The position numbers were made by a program, and so were the translations under genes. Positions 31,853 to 40,765 of a DNA stretch of 64,000 nt are shown here, in pieces. Positions within the stretch are counted from its first letter, which is position 1, and every line of letters begins with the position of its first letter. Origin of the DNA: Gabonibacter massiliensis (lineage in GTDB: Bacteria > Bacteroidota > Bacteroidia > Bacteroidales > Marinifilaceae). The notes under the pieces were generated by a model. It searched no databases. It was given only the letters and a program-made list of their open reading frames with translations, and was not told the origin of the DNA. The stretch spans positions 372,001 through 436,000 of the forward strand of contig LN913012.1 of the NCBI GenBank assembly GCA_001487125.1, read 5' to 3'.

Positions 31853-32219
31853 AATTTATTGTTAAATTCTCTTCTAATCTTGTTATTTTTGCGTCCACCC
31901 AAAAGTCCTCCAGTTGGTAATAGTCCCGTTGCTCTTTTTGAAAAATATGCACCACGACATCCCCGTAATCCAGTACGATCCATTGGGCTTGATCTTCTCC
32001 TTCTTTATGTATGGGTTTTTCTTTCAGTTCCTCTCGAACCGAATCGTGAACATAGTCCGCTAAACTCGCGACATGAGAGTTTGACGTTCCATGACATATT
32101 ACGAAGAAACTACAAAAACAGTTTTCTATTTTTCTCAGATCAATTTTAACGATATCGACACCCTTATGATCATCCAGTGTTTTTATTACATTCTCCACAA
32201 TTTTTTCTGCTCCACTCAT
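31836..32219 (-). CDS. rsfS: Ribosome silencing factor RsfS
   Basis: RsfS binds ribosomal protein uL14 and blocks subunit joining when nutrients are short. The 127-residue protein shows the family segments FFVICHGTSNSHVASLADYV, WIVLDYGDVVVHIFQKEQRDYYQLEDFW and DAKI. It is the first gene of the minus-strand operon and overlaps ftsH by 17 bases. A -7 box TATATTTG on the minus strand (32246-32253) lies 27 bases upstream. Confidence 0.94.
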   Translation of the reverse strand: MSGAEKIVENVIKTLDDHKGVDIVKIDLRKIENCFCSFFVICHGTSNSHVASLADYVHDSVREELKEKPIHKEGEDQAQWIVLDYGDVVVHIFQKEQRDYYQLEDFWVDAKITRLEENLTINYGRKQ

Positions 32220-32545
32220 TCTAAAAATAGTTTTAAAATCCAGTACAAATATACATTTTTATTTAAACTTAAAAGGTTTTGGAAGGACTCTTCTTGATTT
32301 CTATCAAAAAATGTACCTAAAATTATTTCCTTATTTATTCTGACGATTTGACAGTAAAATAAGTTATAGAAAATGGGGTTGAAAATAATATACAAATTGT
32401 TAAAGTTTTTGGAGAGAAGCCGTGTATTTAACAAATCTTATTTATAGTTTTGCAAACCTGAATAGAGAAAATAGGTGAACTTATTTTCTCACATTCTTTA
32501 AGAATGACTCGAAATATTGTTCGTTTTAAGTTTAAATGAAAAGAA
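32220..32545. promoter_or_regulatory. Divergent promoter region, rsfS and aminotransferase
   Basis: This is a 326-base AT-rich gap without a gene. It holds a minus-strand -7 box (TATATTTG, 32246-32253) for rsfS and a plus-strand one (TAGTTTTG, 32445-32452) about 93 bases before the aminotransferase ATG. Neither has a clear -33 TTTG at the right spacing. I see no other structure. Confidence 0.5.
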
Positions 32546-33637
32546 ATGGAGAAATATCTTATACCATTAGTGCCGGGGCCGGTTTCAGTTCCTAAAGAAG
32601 TTTTGAATGTTGCGACCTTTAATTACGGTTCAGCCGATTTGGAACCGGAATTCTTGACCATGTACCGGGAAACGGAAAGATTACTGCAGAAAATGATGAA
32701 TACGAAAAATCATGTCGTCATTCAAACGGGAGAAGGTATGCTGGCTTTGTGGACAGCATTGAAAAGTACTTTAGTGTCAGGAGATCGGGTATTGGTTATT
32801 TCTACGGGTATCTTTGGTTATGGTTTTGGAGAAATGGCGGAATCCATTGGTTGTGAAGTAAAAACATTGGCTTTCGGATTCGATGAAACGATAACGGATT
32901 TTGATTTGATTGAAAAGGCAATAAAAGATTTTCAGCCTAAGATGATCACTTTGGTGCAAAATGAAACTCCGAGCGGAACGATGAATCCGGTCAAAGAGAT
33001 TGGTGATTTGAAGGTGAAATACGATGTCCCGTTGTTGTGTGTTGATATCGTATCCGGATTGGGGGGATCTTGTATTGACGTTGACGGTTGGAACGTGGAC
33101 TTGGCGTTGGGCGGTTCACAGAAATGCTTATCTGCACCGGCGAACATGTCATTTCTCTCCGTGAGCGAAAAAGCGTGGGAAATTGTCAAAGAAGTCGCTT
33201 ATCCCGGATACGAGGCCTTATTGCCTTTTCTGAAGGCAGTTGAAACGGGGTATTTTCCTTATACGCCTTATTGGCATGGTATTGCACAGTTGCGTAAGGC
33301 ATGCGAACTAATATTTGAGGAGGGGCTGGAAAATTGTATTAATCGTCATCATACGGTGGCGGAATATTGTCGGGGACGGATTAAGGAGATGGGGTTGAAG
33401 CTTTATCCGCTCGAGGATGCGATTTGTTCTCCTACGGTTACGGCCGTTTATGTTCCTGAACATATGACGTGGGAAAAATTGGATAGCGAATTGCGTTTAC
33501 AGAATATGGTCGTGGGAGGAAATTACAGTTGTTTGGCCGGCAAAGTATTTCGTATAGGACATATGGGATCTCAGGCTAATATGAATTTGGTGAAAGAGGC
33601 TATGGACATATTGGAGACGGTTATCCACAATATATAA
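32546..33637 (+). CDS. Class V aminotransferase (alanine-glyoxylate type)
   Basis: This is a 363-residue PLP-dependent aminotransferase of fold type I, class V. It begins IPLVPGPVSVPKEVL, the usual start of alanine-glyoxylate/serine-pyruvate aminotransferases. It shows the cofactor loop IQTGEGMLALWTA, the aspartate in LLCVDIVSGLGG, the Schiff-base lysine in LALGGSQKCLSAP, and the C-terminal substrate arginine in FRIGHMG. The real substrate is uncertain: alanine, serine or an aminophosphonate are possible. It heads a plus-strand run that continues to miaA. Confidence 0.85.
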   Translation: MEKYLIPLVPGPVSVPKEVLNVATFNYGSADLEPEFLTMYRETERLLQKMMNTKNHVVIQTGEGMLALWTALKSTLVSGDRVLVISTGIFGYGFGEMAESIGCEVKTLAFGFDETITDFDLIEKAIKDFQPKMITLVQNETPSGTMNPVKEIGDLKVKYDVPLLCVDIVSGLGGSCIDVDGWNVDLALGGSQKCLSAPANMSFLSVSEKAWEIVKEVAYPGYEALLPFLKAVETGYFPYTPYWHGIAQLRKACELIFEEGLENCINRHHTVAEYCRGRIKEMGLKLYPLEDAICSPTVTAVYVPEHMTWEKLDSELRLQNMVVGGNYSCLAGKVFRIGHMGSQANMNLVKEAMDILETVIHNI

Positions 33638-33662
33638 TATCGGCCTTTGAAGCGAGTTTGTA

Positions 33663-33953
33663 ATGACGGAGTGGTTTGAAGTACATCAATTGTCATGCTG
33701 GATAAAGACATTATGCGGCATAGATTGTCCCGGATGTGGTTTTCAGACGGCTATGTTGTTACTGATGAAAGGAGAGGTATCGGAGTCGGTCGTAACCTAT
33801 CCGGCGTTACTTCCGTTTATGTGGTTTATCTTGCTGATTATAGGAAGAATAGTAGGAATAAAGAAAATTGAGACAAGCATATTAAAAATTAGCGGGTTTG
33901 CTTGTTTGATTATAATTTTAATATCATATTTGTTTAAATTAATGTCTATCTAA
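33663..33953 (+). CDS. DUF2752 membrane protein
   Basis: The 96-residue protein has two or three membrane segments. The N-terminal signature CGIDCPGCGFQTAMLLLMKGE is that of DUF2752, a small family with a CPxCGxxR/T-like cysteine motif. The function is unknown. It sits 25 bases after the aminotransferase and 11 bases before another small membrane protein; in Bacteroidetes these two families are often paired. Confidence 0.85.
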   Translation: MTEWFEVHQLSCWIKTLCGIDCPGCGFQTAMLLLMKGEVSESVVTYPALLPFMWFILLIIGRIVGIKKIETSILKISGFACLIIILISYLFKLMSI

Positions 33954-33964
33954 AATACAAACGA

Positions 33965-34291
33965 ATGGAAGTAGAAGAATTGAAAAAAATGAATTTGCCT
34001 AACGCGACGGCAATATTGGTTTTGGGGATTTTATCACTTATATTCTGTTGGATGTGCTACGGGAGTATAATCGGGGTCATACTGGGTATTATTGCTATCG
34101 TTTTGGCTTCAGAACCTCGTAAGATGTATCTGCAAAACCCGCAACTTTATACGGAAAGTTCTTATAAAAATTTGAATGCAGGAAGAGTATGTGCTATCAT
34201 AGGGCTTTGTATCTCTCTTGCTATGGTTGTGTTAATAATTCTAATGGTGTTGGGAATAGCCGCAATAGGCTTGGGTTCTTCAATGATGTAG
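33965..34291 (+). CDS. CCC-motif (DUF4190-like) membrane protein
   Basis: This is a 108-residue protein with two hairpin-like membrane regions (about 15-48 and 72-105). The first contains LGILSLIFCWMCYGSIIG, the second AGRVCAIIGLCISL. This is the CCC-motif/DUF4190 type seen in Bacteroidetes next to DUF2752 and TM2 proteins. The middle loop holds YLQNPQLYTESSYKNLNAG. The function is unknown. It is part of the run from the aminotransferase to miaA. Confidence 0.75.
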   Translation: MEVEELKKMNLPNATAILVLGILSLIFCWMCYGSIIGVILGIIAIVLASEPRKMYLQNPQLYTESSYKNLNAGRVCAIIGLCISLAMVVLIILMVLGIAAIGLGSSMM

Positions 34292-34308
34292 GATAAATGA
34301 AATAGAAT

Positions 34309-34914
34309 ATGGATTACAGATTTGAAATCAGCTTACCGAATAGTTCGGATTTTAGATGTGAAATCGCAATTGGTGGAGACCAAACGTTTCAACAGTTTCA
34401 TGATAAAATCGTGGATGTATTGAATTACGACAATTCACAAATGGCTTCTTTTTTTACGATTGACAAAATGGGGAATCGGGGGAAAGAGATAGCGCTAATG
34501 GATATGGCGACGGATGAAGAAGAGAGTGATACCTTAGTGATGGATAGTACGAAAATCAGTGATATTATAAAGCCGGGTTGTTTAGAGTTGGAGTATGTTT
34601 TTGATTTTTTTACGAATCGTTATTTCAGGGTGGAGTATGCCGGGGAATATGTTCGTGATTCTTCCGATGTTATGCCCGTGTGCGTGTTCTGTGACGGGGA
34701 TATTCCGGAACAATTTTCTTTTGATGAAGGTAATGATAATTGGGAGTTCGATAAGCCGGAGGAGGAGTTTGACGATGAATATGACGATAGCTTCATGGAA
34801 GAGTTCGGGAACGATAGTTACGGGGATGAGGACCGGGAAGATCGGGGATACGACGAGGAGGATTTTCGGGAAGATCGTTACGAGAGTCTGGATGATTATA
34901 TTGACAGGCTTTAA
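34309..34914 (+). CDS. pRiA4b ORF-3-like protein with acidic tail
   Basis: The protein has 201 residues. The first 130 or so (YRFEISLPNSSDFRCEIAI, TFQQFHDKIVDVLNY, LELEYVFDFF) resemble the plasmid pRiA4b ORF-3/IS1096-passenger family, a small alpha-beta fold with unknown role despite its plasmid name. The last 70 residues are very acidic, rich in Asp/Glu and with few hydrophobics, and look disordered. There is no sign of a mobile element around it. It precedes miaA by 12 bases and is probably in the same transcript. Confidence 0.75.
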   Translation: MDYRFEISLPNSSDFRCEIAIGGDQTFQQFHDKIVDVLNYDNSQMASFFTIDKMGNRGKEIALMDMATDEEESDTLVMDSTKISDIIKPGCLELEYVFDFFTNRYFRVEYAGEYVRDSSDVMPVCVFCDGDIPEQFSFDEGNDNWEFDKPEEEFDDEYDDSFMEEFGNDSYGDEDREDRGYDEEDFREDRYESLDDYIDRL

Positions 34915-34926
34915 TTATTTCATCGG

Positions 34927-35832
34927 ATGAAGAAAACGTTGTTAGTGTTACTCGGACCGACCGGGGTGGGAAAAACCGATCTGAGTATAGAGCTGGCGAC
35001 TTATTTTCAAACGGCTATTATTTCGTGTGATTCCCGGCAATTATTTAGGGAGATGCATATTGGAACTGCCGTGCCCGATCAAGAGCAATTGGCGGCGGTT
35101 CCTCATTTTTTTGTCCAGTCTGTTTCTGTAAAAGATTATTTTAATTGTTGGGAATTCGAACAACAGGCTTTGTGCCGGATAAAAGAGCTTTTCTTGGAGA
35201 GAGATGTTGTTGTTATGACAGGGGGCTCTATGATGTATATCGATGCTGTGTGCCAGGGAATAGATGAGATTCCTGATGTGGACCCGGAGGTGCGGCAATC
35301 GGTTATGCAGATGTATCAGGAAAAGGGGTTGGAATTTATGCGACTCTTGTTGAAAAGATTGGATCCCGTTTTTTACGGTATGGTCGATCTGAAAAATGCA
35401 AAGCGGGTGATGCATGCCGTCGAGATCTGTTTGACGACGGGCAAGTCTTATTCTTCGTTACGTACCGGAATTCGGAAAGAACGGGATTTCTCCATTATAA
35501 AGATAGGGCTAAATAGGGATAAGGATGAGTTATATGCCCGCATTAATGCCCGGGTCGACGAAATGTTTAGACAGGGCTTGGAAGAGGAGGCTCGCTCGTT
35601 GTATCCTTTAAGGCATTTAAATGCGTTGAATACGGTAGGATACAAAGAGTTATTTGATTTTTTCGATGGAAAAACCGATCGGGGAGAAGCCGTTCGTCTG
35701 ATCAAACGGAATACTCGTCGTTATGCCAAAAAACAATTGTCTTGGTTTCGCCGGGATACAAGCATCACTTGGTTTCATCCCTCCCAAAAACAGGAGATAC
35801 TTGATTTTATTGTAAATCACTTCATCACGTAA
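34927..35832 (+). CDS. miaA: tRNA dimethylallyltransferase MiaA
   Basis: MiaA adds a dimethylallyl group to A37 of tRNAs that read codons starting with U. The 301-residue protein has the P-loop LLGPTGVGKTDLS, the catalytic aspartate in SCDSRQLFREMHIGTA, DVVVMTGGSMMYIDA and the C-terminal RRYAKKQLSWFRRD, all family features. It ends the plus-strand run from 32546. Confidence 0.95.
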   Translation: MKKTLLVLLGPTGVGKTDLSIELATYFQTAIISCDSRQLFREMHIGTAVPDQEQLAAVPHFFVQSVSVKDYFNCWEFEQQALCRIKELFLERDVVVMTGGSMMYIDAVCQGIDEIPDVDPEVRQSVMQMYQEKGLEFMRLLLKRLDPVFYGMVDLKNAKRVMHAVEICLTTGKSYSSLRTGIRKERDFSIIKIGLNRDKDELYARINARVDEMFRQGLEEEARSLYPLRHLNALNTVGYKELFDFFDGKTDRGEAVRLIKRNTRRYAKKQLSWFRRDTSITWFHPSQKQEILDFIVNHFIT

Positions 35833-35962
35833 TCTCAGAATCTTTTATTTGTAAATTGATTCGTATTTAAGGTCTGATCTTGTCGTTTTTAAATTGGAAA
35901 TTAAAAATTCGAGATCGTCGATGAGCACTTCTTTTATTTTGCTATCGTCGTTATACAGTTTT

Positions 35963-36943
35963 TCAATTTGTCATATATTGCTTTTGATCCCGTTTGGGGG
36001 GCATGATCAGGATTAAAAATGATCCGAAAATAATGACCCCGGCCAAAATAAAATCCTTTGTGTTTAAATCCGGACGCATGGCGAAATAATAAGTAGTGGC
36101 CCAAACTTCTAAACCATAGGTGAGCATGGGCTGAAAAGCTCTGAAAGTCATAAAGGTTTCGGCCGTTGCGGTTTGTAGGGTTGCATAGTATAAGTAAGTG
36201 GAAAGTGATGTGATTAGAAGGCCGGTGAGACATGCGCTTATGAGGCCTGCCGGATTAACGATATCTTTTATTTTGGGCAGGTAAAGAGTAGATAAGGGGA
36301 GGTCTATTAAATCTTTCGCGAAGAAATGCTCGAATAAAGCGATTCCGCTTAATATGCAAATAACCGAAAATCCGCCCCAAAACATCGTATAACCGGATAT
36401 ACCGCATTTTTGACGTGTGGTCGTGTTGGGACTCATGATGGTCGTCTTTTCTACGATAACAGCCCGGATACAACTGGCAAAAGCTGCCAAAACAACAAGT
36501 ATTGCTATTTTTCCTCGAATGGCTTCGGGAAGAGACAGGAGAAAAAGAACGATTCCGGTGAGGATAACCAGCATGCCGATGATATCGCAGCCATGAGGTT
36601 TGCGTTTGAATAAAAGATAGGTCAAAATGGTCGTGATAATTACTTCCAAATTGATCAGCAGACTGGTTTCGGTACTGCTGATATATAGATAAATGGCTGC
36701 TAAAAAGAAATTCCGGAAAATTTGTAGCCAAGTGTACAACCAAGAGTATTTGACTCCGGATTTCCAATTTTGCGTGGTGACCGGTTCCCGGATAATAAGT
36801 AATGCTACTCCCCCGGAAAATATTTGTAGTGATGTGAACACAAGTATGTTAATATCATAGTTTAGCAGGCAATACCGGGTGATGACACTATTGACGGACC
36901 AGGTAATTACGCTTAGTAAAGCGAACAAAGCTCCTATTTTCAT
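35963..36943 (-). CDS. EamA-family (DMT) transporter
   Basis: This is a 326-residue inner-membrane protein with about ten membrane spans in two EamA repeats (residues 5-140 and 150-315). It starts KIGALFALLSVITWSVNSVI, with TETSLLINLEVIITTILTYL in the first repeat. This matches drug/metabolite exporters; the substrate cannot be told. It converges with miaA (130-base gap with nothing evident) and diverges from the aldehyde dehydrogenase. Confidence 0.82.
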   Translation of the reverse strand: MKIGALFALLSVITWSVNSVITRYCLLNYDINILVFTSLQIFSGGVALLIIREPVTTQNWKSGVKYSWLYTWLQIFRNFFLAAIYLYISSTETSLLINLEVIITTILTYLLFKRKPHGCDIIGMLVILTGIVLFLLSLPEAIRGKIAILVVLAAFASCIRAVIVEKTTIMSPNTTTRQKCGISGYTMFWGGFSVICILSGIALFEHFFAKDLIDLPLSTLYLPKIKDIVNPAGLISACLTGLLITSLSTYLYYATLQTATAETFMTFRAFQPMLTYGLEVWATTYYFAMRPDLNTKDFILAGVIIFGSFLILIMPPKRDQKQYMTN

Positions 36944-37140
36944 GGATTATTCATTAATTCTCAATTAAGTGTAAAGGGCTTTTACATTCAAAACTCTTTA
37001 TCTATTTTTAACTGTAACGATAACGCGTGGAAAAAGTTTTTTGTTGTCAAAGTAAAAAAACAGGGTATTTTATGTAAAAAAACTTTTGAAATCATATCTT
37101 TGTTAAATAAGATCCGTATAATTTAAAGACGAAATCAGCT

Positions 37141-38508
37141 ATGATGACAGAAGAACGGATTCAAATAGAGAGTAAGAGGGCATATTATGCAAGCGGTGTC
37201 ACGCGTGATCTTAATTTCAGGGTAGAGGCGTTACGACGCTTGAAGAAAATGATCATAGAAAATGAGCATGAGATAAGCCGCGCCTTGTGGAACGATTTAC
37301 ATAAATCGGAAGGAGAGGGTTATCTTACGGAAACCGGAATTGTTTTAAATGAAATCCGAGATTGTATAAGGAATTTACGTCGATGGAGCAGAGAGCGGAA
37401 GGTAAGCACTCCATTGTTTTTATTTCCTTCGCGGGGTAGAATACTGTTTGAACCTTACGGAATCGTATTGATTATTGCCCCATGGAATTATCCGTTTCAG
37501 TTGTTGATGATGCCTTTGATCGGGGCTATTGCTGCCGGAAATGTGGCGGTATTAAAACCTTCGCCTTATGCTCCTGCCGTTTCGAAAGTGATCTCTCGGA
37601 TTCTAAACGGGGTATTTCGACAGGAATACGTTTCTGTATTTAATGGAGGGGAGGAAGAGGTGGAAGCTTTGTTGAAAGAACGTTTCGACTATATTTTTTT
37701 TACGGGTGGGATTCGTTTTGGACAAAAAGTGATGGAAGCTGCTGCAAAGCAATTAATTCCTGTTACGCTGGAGTTAGGGGGAAAGAGTCCTTGTATTGTA
37801 GGAGAAGGATGTAATATGAGATTAACGGCTCGCCGGATTGCCTGGGGAAAATTTTTGAATGCGGGACAAACCTGTGTTGCTCCGGATTATGTGTTGATCC
37901 CCAGTCATTTGAAAAATGAGTTTATAACACAAATGAAATCGGCTGTTTTCTCTTTTTGGGGAGAAGAACCGAAAAATAGTCCGGACTACGGTAGAATAGT
38001 ACATGAAGCCGGGACAAAGAGATTGATTAATTTGATGCACTCTTCGGGAAAAGTTATACACGGAGGAGAATATAGTATAGTTGATAGGTATATTGCCCCT
38101 ACATTATTAGATGAGATAGAGCCGGATAGTCCGATTATGCAGGAAGAGATATTCGGTCCTTTATTGCCGATTATCGGATACGAACATATAAGAGAGGCCA
38201 TTGAATTTGTCAATAAGCGGGATAAGCCTTTGGCTTTGTATTATTTTGGTAATGTAAAGGAAGGAAAACAGGTAGTGGGTTCGACATCTTCCGGGGGTGG
38301 ATGTATTAACGATACGATTATGCATTTAGCTAATGCTCGTTTACCTTTCGGTGGAGTCGGGAGAAGCGGAATGGGAAAATATCACGGGAAAGCCAGTTTT
38401 GAATTATTCAGTAATCGTCGGGCAATCCTACGTTCTTTTTCCTGGATGGATATCCCTTTACGCTATCCGCCGTATAAAGTGAATTGGATAAAAAAATTTT
38501 TAAATTAG
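37141..38508 (+). CDS. Aldehyde dehydrogenase, ALDH3 type
   Basis: The 455-residue NAD(P)-dependent enzyme oxidises aldehydes to acids. The short N-terminus and segments such as FEPYGIVLIIAPWNYPFQL place it in the ALDH3/fatty-aldehyde group. The glutamate is in VTLELGGKSPCIV, the catalytic cysteine in NAGQTCVAPDYVL, and the C-terminal motif is LPFGGVGRSGMGKYHG. The -7 box TATCTTTG (37095-37102) marks a likely promoter. A rubredoxin gene follows after 51 bases, which hints at a redox link but could be chance. Confidence 0.9.
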   Translation: MMTEERIQIESKRAYYASGVTRDLNFRVEALRRLKKMIIENEHEISRALWNDLHKSEGEGYLTETGIVLNEIRDCIRNLRRWSRERKVSTPLFLFPSRGRILFEPYGIVLIIAPWNYPFQLLMMPLIGAIAAGNVAVLKPSPYAPAVSKVISRILNGVFRQEYVSVFNGGEEEVEALLKERFDYIFFTGGIRFGQKVMEAAAKQLIPVTLELGGKSPCIVGEGCNMRLTARRIAWGKFLNAGQTCVAPDYVLIPSHLKNEFITQMKSAVFSFWGEEPKNSPDYGRIVHEAGTKRLINLMHSSGKVIHGGEYSIVDRYIAPTLLDEIEPDSPIMQEEIFGPLLPIIGYEHIREAIEFVNKRDKPLALYYFGNVKEGKQVVGSTSSGGGCINDTIMHLANARLPFGGVGRSGMGKYHGKASFELFSNRRAILRSFSWMDIPLRYPPYKVNWIKKFLN

Positions 38509-38559
38509 CAAACGGATAGTTAACTATCCATAGTAGAAACCTTATAAAAGAAAAGCGTT

Positions 38560-38724
38560 ATGAAAAAGTACATTTGCACTGTATGCAGTTACATTTACGA
38601 TCCTGCGGAAGGGGATCCGGATAGTGGTATAGCACCCGGAACGGCATTTGAAGATCTTCCCGATGATTGGGTTTGTCCTTTATGCGGGGTAGGCAAGGAA
38701 GATTTTGAGCCTGTGGAAGAATAA
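38560..38724 (+). CDS. Rubredoxin
   Basis: The 54-residue protein has the four iron ligands in two pairs, [10 protein letters not shown] and [10 protein letters not shown] (CxxC...CPLCG), plus the core [20 protein letters not shown]. It is an electron carrier, often used by anaerobes to reduce oxygen or peroxide detoxifying enzymes. It lies downstream of the aldehyde dehydrogenase and before a terminator. Confidence 0.96.
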   Translation: MKKYICTVCSYIYDPAEGDPDSGIAPGTAFEDLPDDWVCPLCGVGKEDFEPVEE

Positions 38725-38746
38725 AGAGATTTTTATCTTGTGTAAT

Positions 38747-38785
38747 TCTCACCTTAGCTTTCAAAAGCTTTGGTGAGATTTTTTT
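38747..38785 (+). terminator. Intrinsic terminator after rubredoxin
   Basis: TCTCACC (38747-38753) pairs with GGTGAGA (38772-38778), with an inner AGCTTT/AAAGCT, and seven Ts follow. Confidence 0.9.
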
Positions 38786-38823
38786 AAGAACAACTGAAAA
38801 CAAAAGAAGGTAAGCGAAATAAT

Positions 38824-38856
38824 AAAAATGCTGTTCTATCACCGAACAGCATTTTT
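38824..38856. terminator. Bidirectional terminator, fumarase side
   Basis: A perfect 13-bp stem AAAAATGCTGTTC/GAACAGCATTTTT has a 7-base loop and gives T-runs on both strands. It serves the minus-strand fumarase gene, 55 bases past its stop, and backs up the rubredoxin terminator. Confidence 0.88.
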
Positions 38857-38910
38857 ATCTATAAGCTTTAGATTGTAAGTGGTATTCTCTAATCACCTAA
38901 TCTACAATTG

Positions 38911-40521
38911 TCAATGTGACCACTCTGCGAAAAAATCATTTCCTTTGTCGTCTACAATGATGAAGGCAGGGAAGTTTTCCACCCGGATTTTGCGAACGGC
39001 TTCCATGCCGAGTTCTTCAAAATCGACGATTTCGACGGATTTGATGCTCTCTTTTGCTAAAATGGCCGCCGGGCCGCCGATGGAACCGAGGTAGAAACCT
39101 CCGTGCTTCTTGCAGGCGTCAGTGACGGCTTGTGAACGATTTCCTTTGGCAACCATGATCATAGAGGCTCCATGGTCTTGGAACAGATCCACATAAGGGT
39201 CCATGCGGCCTGCCGTGGTAGGTCCGAAACTACCGGAAGCCATTCCTTTGGGAGTTTTAGCCGGTCCCGCGTAGTAGATCGGGTGTTTTTTGAAATATTC
39301 GGGCATGGGTTTGCCCTCATCGATCATTGCTTTGATACGGGCATGGGCGATATCGCGTGCCACGATCAGGGTTCCGGATAGGTTTAGACGGGTTTTAATC
39401 GGGTATTTGCTGAGCTCTTTTAAAATATTTTCCATCGGCTGATCCAAGTCGATGTTTACTGCGGGGGCCAGATGGGGAGCTTCAGCCGGTAAGAAACGGG
39501 CTGGATTTTTTTCCAGTTGTTCCAGGAAAATACCCTCTTCCGTAATTTTAGCCTTGATATTCCGGTCTGCACTGCAACTTACTCCGATACCCACGGGACA
39601 GGATGCGGCATGGCGGGGAAGACGGATTACCCGTACGTCGTGTACCCAATATTTTCCGCCGAATTGAGCACCGATACCCATATCCTGGCATATTTTCTGG
39701 ATTTTGGCTTCCCATTCCAAATCTCGGAAGGCCTGACCTCCCTCGTTTCCTTGTGTCGGAAGATTATCGTAATATCCGGCAGATGCTTTTTTCACCGTGG
39801 TAAGGCAAGCTTCGGCAGAAGTTCCGCCGATGACAACAGCGAGGTGGTAAGGAGGACATGCCGATGTTCCCAAGTCTTTTACCTTTTCCTTGATGAACTT
39901 GGTCAGTGTCTCTTCATTCAATAGAGCTTTCGTCTGTTGGTACAGGAACGTTTTGTTGGCAGATCCCCCTCCTTTGGTTATAAACAGAAATTCGTATTTA
40001 TTGCCTTGCGTGGAGTAGATGTCGATTTGTGCCGGTAAATTAGTACCGGTATTTTTTTCTTCGGTCATCGTGAAGGGAACCACTTGAGAATAGCGTAGGT
40101 TCCTGTCCCTGTATGTTTCAAATACCCCTTTGCTGATAGCTTCGGCATCGTTACACCCGGTCCATACGTTTTCTCCTTTTTTACCGATAGCGATGGCTGT
40201 TCCCGTATCTTGACAAGTCGGTAGTTCTCCTTCCGCCGAAACGACCTGATTCAATAGCATCGTGTGGGCCACGAATTTATCATTGTCGGTAGCTTCCGGG
40301 TCTTTTAGGATATCGGCTAATTTTTGTAAATGAGCAGCACGTAAGTAAAAAGAGACGTCGGCATAGGCTTCGCGGGCCAACAGTTCCAAGCCCTCTTTTT
40401 CAATTTTTAATATTTTTCGTCCTTCTACCTCTACGGTTTTTACGTAATTTTTGGTTAACAGACGGTATTCCGTGCAATCTTTTTGTATTGGAAACGGTTC
40501 TTGATACTTGAAATCTGCCAT
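38911..40521 (-). CDS. Class I fumarate hydratase (4Fe-4S)
   Basis: This 536-residue enzyme interconverts fumarate and malate in the TCA/fumarate-respiration pathway. It is a single-chain class I fumarase with the alpha and beta parts joined (E. coli FumA/FumB type). Cluster-region motifs include [36 protein letters not shown] and [13 protein letters not shown]. The beta part shows [20 protein letters not shown] and [10 protein letters not shown]. The iron-sulfur cluster makes it oxygen-sensitive, which fits an anaerobe. It is transcribed alone and diverges from the M48 protease. Confidence 0.95.
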   Translation of the reverse strand: MADFKYQEPFPIQKDCTEYRLLTKNYVKTVEVEGRKILKIEKEGLELLAREAYADVSFYLRAAHLQKLADILKDPEATDNDKFVAHTMLLNQVVSAEGELPTCQDTGTAIAIGKKGENVWTGCNDAEAISKGVFETYRDRNLRYSQVVPFTMTEEKNTGTNLPAQIDIYSTQGNKYEFLFITKGGGSANKTFLYQQTKALLNEETLTKFIKEKVKDLGTSACPPYHLAVVIGGTSAEACLTTVKKASAGYYDNLPTQGNEGGQAFRDLEWEAKIQKICQDMGIGAQFGGKYWVHDVRVIRLPRHAASCPVGIGVSCSADRNIKAKITEEGIFLEQLEKNPARFLPAEAPHLAPAVNIDLDQPMENILKELSKYPIKTRLNLSGTLIVARDIAHARIKAMIDEGKPMPEYFKKHPIYYAGPAKTPKGMASGSFGPTTAGRMDPYVDLFQDHGASMIMVAKGNRSQAVTDACKKHGGFYLGSIGGPAAILAKESIKSVEIVDFEELGMEAVRKIRVENFPAFIIVDDKGNDFFAEWSH

Positions 40522-40765
40522 GATCGTTTATGGTTTAAAGTGTTTTTGTATTTTAGATTTCCATAACGGAAAAATTTCTCTAATTCGGCAACGAAATTAA
40601 AATTAATAAACGAGAAGTCCAACTGCTTCCCGGATAAAATGAACGAAAAAGAGTTTTCGTCCGATGGTTTAAATAAGATCTCGTAAGGGAGGGGTAAAAC
40701 TGAAATCCCGGATAATAAATCGGGTTATTTTGTATACCTTTGTCTATCGATTAAAATACAAGGAT

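Noticed and set aside
34309-34914. Plasmid or IS origin for the pRiA4b-like gene
   Set aside because: There is no transposase, inverted repeats or target duplication nearby, and it is linked to core genes such as miaA.
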